From Caryophanales bacterium (GTDB lineage: Bacteria; Bacillota_I; Bacilli_A; RF39; UBA660), in contig JAEELI010000004.1 in assembly GCA_016288795.1 (NCBI GenBank), positions 1 to 46,926 on the forward strand: DNA of 46,926 nt. Reading direction: 5' to 3'. Below are positions 35,719-43,373 of the stretch, one piece after another (the first letter of the stretch is position 1; every line of letters starts with the position of its first letter). A model generated the notes under the pieces. It did not search any database, was not told where the DNA came from, and saw only the letters and a program-made list of their open reading frames with translations. The position numbers and the translations under genes were made by a program.

Positions 35719-37047
35719 TTATTCAGCTTTTGAGAATACACAATTTAAGCCTTGTTTACTAAAATATTGAATTATTGAACCAAAATTAGCTAAATTTTCT
35801 TCTCCATATTCACCTGATAAATCTTCTTTGCTTAGTTCTTTAGTTATGATAATTGTTGGTTTTCCTTCGCTATCAGTAGTAAATTCTGACCAACCAGAAA
35901 CATCATTTATAGTTATTTTTTCACCCTTATTATGAGATGACAAGTAATTATTATATAAACTTTCATCATCAAATGTAAATGTATTAACATCGTAAGCAAA
36001 ACCTGCAAATGAATTTAAACTATCGTTTAGAATTGCAAACTTTTTAGCAACCACTAATTTAGGTGCATTACTAGTTTCATCAGCTAATTGACCATTTGAT
36101 GAACAATTAACATATCCTTTAATTTTAGATGGAAGGATAACAATTTTACCTTCTACTTCTTGACTCTTAGAGCCTTTACTTACAGTTAATTTAACACTGT
36201 GAGTTCCACTAGTGTTAGCCATAACTACATTAACTTCTTCTTCATCAACAAATGCATAAGTATAATCTTTGTTAATGCTAAATTCAGAAGCGCTAACCTT
36301 TTCTCCAGTAGTTTTATAAACTGTTTTAGTTTCTAATAACAATTCAGAATCATCCATTACTGTAATAGTTCCAGTTTTTTTGTTGCCTTCACCACAAGTT
36401 ACAGTAAATTTATAACTACCTTCTTTTGTCATATCAACATCTTTTGTATCTAAATAACAATTTGATGGGTCAGTTCCAGTAATAGTAGCATATTCTGTTA
36501 TACTATCTGGTAAAGTTTCGCTTATACCTAATTGTTTATTCTTAGTTACAATAGAAATCTTTTCTTTCTTTTTCAATAAGTCAGTGTTGTTTAATAAATA
36601 ATAAGTTCCATATCCAATTCCGCCTAGAACAACTAAAATCAGTAGAATAAATAAAAATTTATTCTTTTTCTTTTTTGGCTTTTGATCTTGTTCAGATGAA
36701 ATTGGCGGAGTTTGACCAATTTGATTGTGATCTTCAAATCCAGGTATCTGTGATGGTGAAATTGTTTGTGGATTAGTATATGCTTGTGGCGCTGCTGGTG
36801 TCTCAACTTGAGGTGCTGGTGCTGGATTTTCAACTGGTGGAACTGGAGCACTACTAGCTGGTGCTACCGGTGTTTCTACTGGTGCGCTTGGAGGAACAAC
36901 TCCCCCAGCCATCACTTGGCTACTTCCACTAAGTTCACTAACTACATTTGGATTACTTGCAACTTCTGGTGTTGCTGTTGGTGCTGGTGCAGGATTGTTA
37001 TTTACACTTCCTAATACCTCACCGTTTAAATTATTATCATTATTCAT
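35719..37047 (-). CDS. Single-pass membrane protein: Pro-rich cytoplasmic tail and extracellular domains
   Basis: 442 residues. A low-complexity Pro/Ala/Val/Thr segment (about 18-120), a basic stop (KPKKKKNK) and a membrane helix (131-152) give an N-in topology. The outer part has about two Ig-like strand-rich repeats (SYKFTVTCGEGNKKTGTITV and HSVKLTVSKGSKSQEVEGKI) and a C-terminal domain with two Cys. The layout, Pro-rich inside and beta outside, resembles zinc-ribbon or DUF-type sensory/anchor proteins of Bacillota, but no family name is certain. The high Pro/GC content of the tail also creates long shadow ORFs in other frames. Confidence 0.75.
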   Translation of the reverse strand: MNNDNNLNGEVLGSVNNNPAPAPTATPEVASNPNVVSELSGSSQVMAGGVVPPSAPVETPVAPASSAPVPPVENPAPAPQVETPAAPQAYTNPQTISPSQIPGFEDHNQIGQTPPISSEQDQKPKKKKNKFLFILLILVVLGGIGYGTYYLLNNTDLLKKKEKISIVTKNKQLGISETLPDSITEYATITGTDPSNCYLDTKDVDMTKEGSYKFTVTCGEGNKKTGTITVMDDSELLLETKTVYKTTGEKVSASEFSINKDYTYAFVDEEEVNVVMANTSGTHSVKLTVSKGSKSQEVEGKIVILPSKIKGYVNCSSNGQLADETSNAPKLVVAKKFAILNDSLNSFAGFAYDVNTFTFDDESLYNNYLSSHNKGEKITINDVSGWSEFTTDSEGKPTIIITKELSKEDLSGEYGEENLANFGSIIQYFSKQGLNCVFSKAE

Positions 37048-37085
37048 AATATCGAGCCCCTTTTGCTACTATATAAATTATATCT

Positions 37086-38408
37086 TTAATTAAATAATTT
37101 TTCAACTAGTTTTTTAAATTCTTCGCCTCTTGTTTCAAATTTATCATATTGATCCCAAGATGCACTGGCTGGAGAAAGCAAAACTGCTTCGCTTTCTAAG
37201 ACGTTTTCTTTAATACAAGTCATAGCTTTTTCTAAAGTAAAACATTTAACACATGGAATATTATTCTCTTTGGCATATTCTTCTATTCTATCAGTAACAC
37301 TTCCAATTGCATAAATGCATTTAACAATTTTTATTGCTTCATTTAACTCATTGAAATCTTGTTTTCTTTCCATTCCCCCTAATATTAAATGAGTTGGTCT
37401 ACTCATTGCTTTTAAAGCCATTATTGTTGAAGTTGGATTAGTTGCCTTAGAATCATTATAAAACTCTATATTGCTTTTGGTATCTACTATCTCTATTCTA
37501 TGTTCTACTCCCCCAAAGTTTCTTAAATATTCCTTTATAATCTCTTTATCAAAAGCAAATTCTTTTAAAACTAATAAAGCCGCTAAAATATTTTCATAGT
37601 TATGATTTCCTTTAATTTTAATATCTTCTTTATTAATTACTAATTCCTTATTTATATATATACCATCATTATTATAATAATTATTTTCATCATTAAAATA
37701 TACTTTAGTAGAATTAATATATTTAGTAATTTTTAGGCTATCTTGATTTTGATAATTTATATAAGCTTTATCATCTTTAGTATGATGATTAAATATTTTT
37801 TTCTTAACATTTATATAATTTTCATAAGTGCCATGAAAATCTAAGTGAGTTGGACATAAATTTGTTAAAACGCTGTAATCAGTTTTAAAATCTATAAAAT
37901 TATACAGTTGGTGATCTGATATTTCTAAAACTAGAATACTATTGGCACTAACCTTTGAAACTATCTCACTTAGTGGATAACCGATATTACCCCCAAGAAA
38001 AGCATCTACGTTATGGAGTTTTAATAAATTATATAAAATTGTAGTGGTGGTTGTTTTACCATTACTACCTGTAATTCCTATAATTTTAACTCCCTTAGGT
38101 AAATAATGGAATGCAACTTCCATTTCGTTCACTATTGGTATATTTAATTCTTTTGCTTTATTAACACATGGATGACTTGGATCTATGCCAGGATTCTTAA
38201 TAACTATATCTATATTTTCATCTAATAATTCTACCCCAGTTTCTGACTTGACAAAAGAAATACCCAAGGTATCTAATTCTTTTATTTTATCTTCTTCTTG
38301 ATCTGCCCGATCAGTAATAATTATTTTATTAGAGGCATGAATTAACTTGGCTACATGATAACCACTTCTAGCCATTCCTAATATCAAAACGTTTTTGTTT
38401 TCTATCAT
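37086..38408 (-). CDS. murD: UDP-N-acetylmuramoyl-L-alanine:D-glutamate ligase
   Basis: 440 residues. Mur-ligase order: Rossmann-like UDP-binding N-domain (VLILGMARSGYHVAKLI), central ATPase domain with GSNGKTTTT (114-122), DHLDFHGTYENYINVK, and a C-domain (GGVEHRIEIVDTKSNIEFYNDSKATNP). It adds D-Glu to UDP-MurNAc-L-Ala in the cytoplasm. The gene stands alone, away from the usual dcw cluster and from murC (3.6 kb away). A remnant of the enzyme that supplies its D-Glu substrate lies directly upstream. Confidence 0.97.
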   Translation of the reverse strand: MIENKNVLILGMARSGYHVAKLIHASNKIIITDRADQEEDKIKELDTLGISFVKSETGVELLDENIDIVIKNPGIDPSHPCVNKAKELNIPIVNEMEVAFHYLPKGVKIIGITGSNGKTTTTTILYNLLKLHNVDAFLGGNIGYPLSEIVSKVSANSILVLEISDHQLYNFIDFKTDYSVLTNLCPTHLDFHGTYENYINVKKKIFNHHTKDDKAYINYQNQDSLKITKYINSTKVYFNDENNYYNNDGIYINKELVINKEDIKIKGNHNYENILAALLVLKEFAFDKEIIKEYLRNFGGVEHRIEIVDTKSNIEFYNDSKATNPTSTIMALKAMSRPTHLILGGMERKQDFNELNEAIKIVKCIYAIGSVTDRIEEYAKENNIPCVKCFTLEKAMTCIKENVLESEAVLLSPASASWDQYDKFETRGEEFKKLVEKLFN

Positions 38409-38487
38409 ATATTCAACTTCTTTCTATATCTAAGTTATCTAACTCTAACATTCTTTAGATTTTTAAAGATGTCTTTCTTTTTTTTTA

Positions 38488-38610
38488 TCATTTTACTTCA
38501 TCAAACAAATAATCATCTAAACAAATTATATCACCATAATAGTGTTTTTCGATATATTTTTTTATAATTGTTAACCCGACAATTCCTGAATCTATTAATC
38601 CTATTTCCAT
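38488..38610 (-). pseudogene. murI: Glutamate racemase (murI) 5' remnant
   Basis: A 40-codon frame with ATG 38610 and TGA 38490-38488 encodes the N-terminus of MurI: IGLIDSGIVGLTIIKKYIEK, then GDIICLDDYLF. Intact MurI has about 260 residues with DSGxGGLTV at this place, so over 80% is missing; the second Gly of the loop is Val. Only a weak AAAGTG precedes the ATG. It lies in the 250-base gap between murD and nrdG. A decayed gene is the simplest reading, though a translated microprotein cannot be excluded. A complete murI elsewhere would be required for wall synthesis. Confidence 0.65.
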
Positions 38611-38659
38611 TTAAATCACTTTTATTAATTTATATTACTATTATATATAAAAAAATAAA

Positions 38660-39214
38660 CTAAATGAATAGTTTATCTTTATTCTTAAAACTGTCAATTA
38701 TTCCATCACTTTCAGGAACAAGAACTATCTCTTTGCTTTTTAAAGTCTTTTTCATATCTATTAATCTTTGATTACTAGATCCTCTAAATAAAAGATTTAA
38801 ATCTTTTTTATCATTTTCAAATTTACCATCAACTAAGACATCAATGTAATTCAAAAATTCTAAATACTTAGGATTTTTCTTACCAAGCTTTAGAACTTCC
38901 TCATATGTCCAACCTGTATAACACCAAACATTAAGGTTTAGTTTTTTTGCATGCTTTGCAATCTCTAAAACTGGTTCAATTTGAAATAATGGGTCTCCCC
39001 CAGAGAATGTTATTCCATCTTGATTATTTAATTCATCTAATTCTCTTTTTATTTCTTCGACAGTCCACTCTTCACCACCATTAAAATCATGTGTTTGAGG
39101 ATTTTGACAAAAAGGACAATTATGAGAACATCCTTGAGTCCAAATAACTGTCCTAACTCCAAAGCCATCAACAACACTATCTTTTTGTAGTGGCGCTGCT
39201 AGCCTTATTTTCAT
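38660..39214 (-). CDS. nrdG: Anaerobic ribonucleotide reductase activating enzyme
   Basis: 184 residues. Radical-SAM protein with the cluster motif CSHNCPFC (Cys29, Cys33, Cys36), WTQGC upstream, and the SAM-binding GGDPLFQ. NrdG uses SAM to place the glycyl radical on NrdD. It begins four bases after the stop of the separate glycyl-radical peptide and has only a distant AAGG, so it is probably translated by coupling. Confidence 0.95.
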   Translation of the reverse strand: MKIRLAAPLQKDSVVDGFGVRTVIWTQGCSHNCPFCQNPQTHDFNGGEEWTVEEIKRELDELNNQDGITFSGGDPLFQIEPVLEIAKHAKKLNLNVWCYTGWTYEEVLKLGKKNPKYLEFLNYIDVLVDGKFENDKKDLNLLFRGSSNQRLIDMKKTLKSKEIVLVPESDGIIDSFKNKDKLFI

Positions 39215-39218
39215 AGGT

Positions 39219-39392
39219 CTAACTAGCCTTAGTTATTTCTTTAATGCCAGTATGTTTAACTCTATCTTGTTCTTCACATTTTTTAGCATTATTGAATCTA
39301 TCTGTTGTTCCAACTAAGTATCCAGTAATACGACGGATTCTTTCAAATCCTATACCTTCTCCTACCATTTTTTTGCTTTTTCCGTTTTCCAT
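39219..39392 (-). CDS. Separate glycyl-radical C-terminal polypeptide of class III ribonucleotide reductase
   Basis: 57 residues, not previously joined to NrdD. The core IGFERIRRITGYLVGTTDRF, then NNAKK and DRVKHT, is the C-terminal radical-loop sequence of class III NrdD, with Gly24 as the expected radical site. The reading frame equals that of the upstream nrdD, but two tandem stops (TGA TAA, 39416-39411) separate them and a strong AAAAGGAGAGG lies just before the ATG. It therefore has its own start and would have to join NrdD as a subunit, as GrcA/YfiD does for pyruvate formate-lyase. Codon use is normal and the sequence shows no decay, which favours a working split protein. nrdG follows four bases later. 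Confidence 0.85.
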   Translation of the reverse strand: MENGKSKKMVGEGIGFERIRRITGYLVGTTDRFNNAKKCEEQDRVKHTGIKEITKAS

Positions 39393-39413
39393 TTTTACCT
39401 CTCCTTTTCTTTA

Positions 39414-41687
39414 TCAACAATCACATTCTAAATGATTAATAGTTTCAACCGGAACCCCTTCAAAATTGCGTCTACCACATCTAGGGCAAACATCCCCAAT
39501 AACTCCAACATATCCACATACTGGATCTCTATCAACTGGATGGTTAATTGCTCCATAACCTATATCATTATCATGCATAACTCTAACTATACTTTCAAAA
39601 GCATCAACGTTATTTGCTGTATCACCATCAATTTCAATATATGATATATGTCCAGCATTAGTTAATTTATGATATTTTCCTTCAACTTCCAACTTATGAC
39701 TAATAGTTGTGTGATAATAAACCGGAACGTGGAATGAATTTGTATAGTATTCTCTATCAGTTATTCCTTTAATTTTGCCATAAATTGATCTATCTATACC
39801 AACAAATCTACCAGATAAACCTTCTGCTGGAGTTGCTAAACAAGTGAAATTCAACTTTTCATCTTGACTATAACCATCACATTTTTCACGCATGTGTTTA
39901 ATAATTTCTAATCCTAATTTTTGAGCACGTTCTGATTCTCCTTGATGTTCTCCTATTAAAGCTTTTAAACACTCGGCTAATCCTATGAAACCAATTGATA
40001 ATGTTCCGTGTTTCAACACTTTTCTAATTTTATCACCTGGTTCTAATTTCTCAGAATCTAGCCATACATGTGCTCCAAGAAGGAACTTAAAGTTTTCAAC
40101 ACCTTTACTACATTGAATATTAAATCTTTGTAATAATTGACCTTTACATAAGTCTAAAACATCATCTAGTTCTTCATAGAAACCTTTCATGTCTGCTTTA
40201 GTTCTTTCTCCTAATGCAATACCATGTTTAATTCCTATTCTTGGTAAATTAATTGTTGTAAATGAAAGGTTTCCTCTTCCTGGGGTTACTTCTTTATCTC
40301 TATCTACAACATTACCTATTACTCTAGTTCTACATCCCATATATCCAACTTCATATTTAGGATCATTTCCATGTAAGTATGGCTTATTAAATGATGTGTC
40401 CATAAATGAGAAGTTAGGGAATAATCTTTTTCCAGATACTTTACAAGCCAATCTAAATAAATCGTAGTTTGGATCTTCTTTATTATAAGATACTCCTTCT
40501 TTTAATTTAAAGATTGATATTGGGAATATTGGTGTTTCACCATTACCTAAACCAGCATCTGTTGCTAACAAGAAGTTTTTAATAACCATTCTTCCTTCAG
40601 GAGATACATCTGTTCCAAAGTTTACTGATGAAAATGGAACTTGAGCTCCTGCTCTAGAATGCATTGTATTCAAATTATGAATAAATGCTTCCATTGCTTG
40701 ATAAGTAATTCTATCAGTCTTTGAATATGCCTTACTATAAGCTTTAGTAAATAATTCTTCTAATCTATCAGATGTTATATATTCTTTAAATACTTCTTTA
40801 ACATCTATATCTATAGTTTCTAATTTATCAATGATTTCAACAATTTTATCAAAATCTATTTCTCCCAAGAAACCATCTAAATCCAAATAATCATATATCA
40901 TTTGTTTTAATTGCTTTTTAAATGTTTTTTTAACTCCAGGAGCCATATAGTAATCAAACATCGGAATACTTTGACCACCATGTTGATCATTTTGATTTGC
41001 TTGAATACATATTGCTGCTAGGGCTGTATAACTCATAATATCATTTGGTGTTCTTAAATAACCGTGTCCTGTTGAAAAACCATGTTTAAATAATTTATCT
41101 AAATCTATTTGATTACAAGTAGTTGTTCCCATTGCTAAGAAATCTAAATCATGAATATGAATAGTTCCTTCATCATGAGCTCTTGCATACTTGGTATCCA
41201 TTAAATATGCCTTACCAAATTCTTTTGAAACTGTTGAACCAAAATGTAACATAGTTCCCATTGGTCCATCACCATCAACATTAGCGTTCTCTCTTTTTGC
41301 GTTTTCTTCTTTAGCACTTTTTAAGCCTAAACTTTCAATTGCCTTGACAAATTTATGTTGTTGTTTTACTACGAACGCATCACGAGATGCCGCTCTTCTT
41401 TCACGATAATCTGAGAATGATTTGTATACTTCTTCATCATATTTTTTTAATTCTTCTTCAATAATATCTTGAACTTCTTCAACGCCAATTGTCTTTCGAC
41501 TCTCATAATTTTTTTCTATGTTTTTTAAAACCTTTTCGTATACTTTGTTTACTTCTTTTTCATCGTAATTGTCATATACGCTATCAAAGCCTTTTTTAAT
41601 AGCTATTGCTATTTTTGGCCCATTAAACCCCACTCTTTGGCCGCTTCTTTTGACAACGACCAAGTCATTTAATAAATCATTTTTCAT
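39414..41687 (-). CDS. nrdD: Class III (anaerobic) ribonucleoside-triphosphate reductase, large subunit lacking the radical loop
   Basis: 757 residues from the chosen start. Order: ATP-cone regulatory domain (about 5-95, VVVKRSGQRVGFNGPKIA), then the ten-stranded barrel with typical NrdD segments (HIHDLDFLAMGTTTCNQIDL, HGGQSIPMFDYYMAPG, YMGCRTRVIGN with an active-site Cys), and a C-terminal zinc-site segment (PVCGYVGVIGDVCPRCGR). It ends in HLECDC before the normal glycyl-radical loop, which is supplied by the next ORF. The long ORF start at 41843 is rejected: those 52 residues are AT-rich spacer, while ATG 41687 has GGGAGAGG and starts the ATP-cone. A near-consensus promoter lies 30 bases upstream. 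It reduces NTPs to dNTPs using formate, oxygen-sensitively. Confidence 0.95.
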   Translation of the reverse strand: MKNDLLNDLVVVKRSGQRVGFNGPKIAIAIKKGFDSVYDNYDEKEVNKVYEKVLKNIEKNYESRKTIGVEEVQDIIEEELKKYDEEVYKSFSDYRERRAASRDAFVVKQQHKFVKAIESLGLKSAKEENAKRENANVDGDGPMGTMLHFGSTVSKEFGKAYLMDTKYARAHDEGTIHIHDLDFLAMGTTTCNQIDLDKLFKHGFSTGHGYLRTPNDIMSYTALAAICIQANQNDQHGGQSIPMFDYYMAPGVKKTFKKQLKQMIYDYLDLDGFLGEIDFDKIVEIIDKLETIDIDVKEVFKEYITSDRLEELFTKAYSKAYSKTDRITYQAMEAFIHNLNTMHSRAGAQVPFSSVNFGTDVSPEGRMVIKNFLLATDAGLGNGETPIFPISIFKLKEGVSYNKEDPNYDLFRLACKVSGKRLFPNFSFMDTSFNKPYLHGNDPKYEVGYMGCRTRVIGNVVDRDKEVTPGRGNLSFTTINLPRIGIKHGIALGERTKADMKGFYEELDDVLDLCKGQLLQRFNIQCSKGVENFKFLLGAHVWLDSEKLEPGDKIRKVLKHGTLSIGFIGLAECLKALIGEHQGESERAQKLGLEIIKHMREKCDGYSQDEKLNFTCLATPAEGLSGRFVGIDRSIYGKIKGITDREYYTNSFHVPVYYHTTISHKLEVEGKYHKLTNAGHISYIEIDGDTANNVDAFESIVRVMHDNDIGYGAINHPVDRDPVCGYVGVIGDVCPRCGRRNFEGVPVETINHLECDC

Positions 41688-41715
41688 TATATTACCTCTC
41701 CCATAATACAATTCA

Positions 41716-41744
41716 ATTATAATCACGCAGGATATAATTATCAA
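41716..41744 (-). promoter_or_regulatory. Promoter of the nrdD-nrdG operon
   Basis: Minus strand TTGATA (41744-41739), 17-base spacer, TATAAT (41721-41716). Confidence 0.75.
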
Positions 41745-41931
41745 TGTTTTTTTTAAAAAAAATATTCGTTTTGTAAATCGAACATTTAAAAAAATTAAAA
41801 AAAAATATAAAAAAAAATATTTGTTCTTAGATTTTATAAGCAAAATAAAAAAAATAAATTTTTTTATTTTTTTTGTTCGCTTTACATTCCAAAAAATGTA
41901 AAGGACGGTAAATATCTATTGTTAATATTTA
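41745..41931. other. A/T-tract-rich spacer between nrdD and murC
   Basis: No ORF of note. The spacer has many A or T runs of 6-9 bases. GTTCG-[AC]-TTTACA occurs twice in inverted orientation: plus strand at 41874-41885 and minus strand at 41783-41772. The first overlaps a perfect inverted repeat at 41880-41903. The A-tracts could bend DNA or act as an UP-element. Confidence 0.6.
41880..41903. repeat. Inverted repeat, candidate operator
   Basis: CTTTACATT (41880-41888) and AATGTAAAG (41895-41903), 9 bp each with 6 bases between. It lacks a following T-tract on either strand, which argues for a protein-binding site rather than a terminator. Confidence 0.5.
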
Positions 41932-41960
41932 TTGCTATATAATTCTATAAATATTATAAT
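41932..41960 (+). promoter_or_regulatory. Promoter of murC
   Basis: TTGCTA (41932-41937), 17-base spacer, TATAAT (41955-41960). Confidence 0.7.
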
Positions 41961-41984
41961 ATATTTATATAAGGAGTGATGGCT

Positions 41985-43352
41985 TTGTTTATTAATAAAA
42001 GAATCCATTTTATCGGTATTGGCGGTATTAGTATGAGCGCAATTGCTGAACTATTGCTTAGCAAAGGCTCTATTATAACTGGTAGTGATATCTATGAATC
42101 AAAAATAGTTAAAAATTTAGAAGATAAAGGGATAGAGATTGCCATTGGTGAAAAACCCGAATTAGTAGACAATGCTGATATAGTTGTCTACACTGCTGCT
42201 ATTAAAGATGATAATAAAGAATTAATTAGAGCAAGGGAGTTAAATAAAGAATTACACGAAAGAGCGGAATTCTTAGGTATTATTTCTAAAGAATACGAAA
42301 ATAGAATATGTATTTCAGGAACTCACGGCAAAAGCACTACTACTGGAATGGTAGCCACCTGTTTTTTAGAAGCAAATTTAAATCCTACTATTCAAGTAGG
42401 AGCAATCCTACCAATAATAAACTCCAATGGTTATGTTGGAGGTTCTAAATACTTTATTATGGAATCATGTGAATATGTAGACTCATTTTTAAAGTTTTTC
42501 CCTACCAGTGCTGTTATTTTAAATATTGACGATGATCACTTGGATTATTTTGGAGATATTGAAGGAGTAAAAAAATCATTTTCAAAGTTTGCAAATCTAT
42601 TACCAGAAAATGGCTCACTAATTATAAATGGTGATGATAAGAATACTATGGATATTAAAAAACCTCAAGTTAGCACTATAACTTATGGTTTAAAAGATAA
42701 TAATATTTTACAAGCTAAAAATATTACTTATGATGACTTGGGTCATCCTGAGTTTGATATATTCTATAATAACGAATTATTTATTCATATAGCATTAAAT
42801 GTTTTAGGAAAACACAATATTTATAATGCTCTAGCCGCTAGTGCTGTTGGTATAGCTCATGATTTAGATAAAGATAGCATTAAAAAAGGCCTAGAGAGCT
42901 ACCATGGAGTTGAAAGAAGATTTGAATTAGTGGGTAAATATAAAGATAGTGTTTTAGTTTATGATGATTATGCTCATCACCCTACTGAAATAGCATCTAC
43001 CCTTAATTCAATAAAGAATATTAAATATAATCATTGTTATGCTGTTTTTCAATCTCATACTTATTCTAGAACTGTTGAACATTTGGAAGAATTTGCTAAT
43101 GTATTAAAAGAATTTGATAATATCATTATTGCTCCAATATATCCAGCTAGAGAAACTAATATATGGAACGTTAAGGAAAGTCAATTGGTAGATTTAATAA
43201 AAAAAGACAATGATAAAGTATGTTATATTGATTCTTTCCCTAAGATAGTAGATTATTTAAAAGATAAATTAGTTCCTGGGGATGTAGTTATTACAATTGG
43301 AGCTGGACCAATTAATGAAGTTGGTTTAAGTTTATTAGAAAAAAAGAAATAA
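41985..43352 (+). CDS. murC: UDP-N-acetylmuramate:L-alanine ligase
   Basis: 455 residues. Mur-ligase order with HFIGIGGISMSAIAELL, P-loop SGTHGKSTTT (111-120), NIDDDHLDYFGD, and the C-domain GVERRFELVGK and VYDDYAHHPTEI. It adds the first residue of the stem peptide. Three in-frame starts compete: GTG 41976, ATG 41979 and TTG 41985. The AAGGAG at 41971-41976 is only 2 bases from the ATG but 8 bases from TTG, so TTG 41985 is chosen, with modest certainty about the start only. Confidence 0.95.
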   Translation: MFINKRIHFIGIGGISMSAIAELLLSKGSIITGSDIYESKIVKNLEDKGIEIAIGEKPELVDNADIVVYTAAIKDDNKELIRARELNKELHERAEFLGIISKEYENRICISGTHGKSTTTGMVATCFLEANLNPTIQVGAILPIINSNGYVGGSKYFIMESCEYVDSFLKFFPTSAVILNIDDDHLDYFGDIEGVKKSFSKFANLLPENGSLIINGDDKNTMDIKKPQVSTITYGLKDNNILQAKNITYDDLGHPEFDIFYNNELFIHIALNVLGKHNIYNALAASAVGIAHDLDKDSIKKGLESYHGVERRFELVGKYKDSVLVYDDYAHHPTEIASTLNSIKNIKYNHCYAVFQSHTYSRTVEHLEEFANVLKEFDNIIIAPIYPARETNIWNVKESQLVDLIKKDNDKVCYIDSFPKIVDYLKDKLVPGDVVITIGAGPINEVGLSLLEKKK

Positions 43353-43373
43353 AGATTAAATCTTTATTTCTTT
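43343..43373. terminator. Bidirectional terminator between murC and addA
   Basis: Long A/T-rich stem AAAGAAATAAAGAT / ATCTTTATTTCTTT (14 bp) with a 3-base loop; T-rich on both exits. Both stop codons lie inside it. Confidence 0.75.

Noticed and set aside
36639-37014. Frames of 70-82 codons rich in His/Gln or Trp/Cys on both strands
   Set aside because: They are shadows of the Pro/Ala-rich tail of the protein at 35719-37047.
39432-39644. Plus-strand frame opposite the end of nrdD
   Set aside because: It has no ribosome site and is fully antisense to conserved NrdD sequence.
41688-41984. NrdR box, riboswitch or replication origin in the nrdD-murC spacer
   Set aside because: No NrdR-type pair, no structured GC-containing RNA and no DnaA-box cluster were seen.
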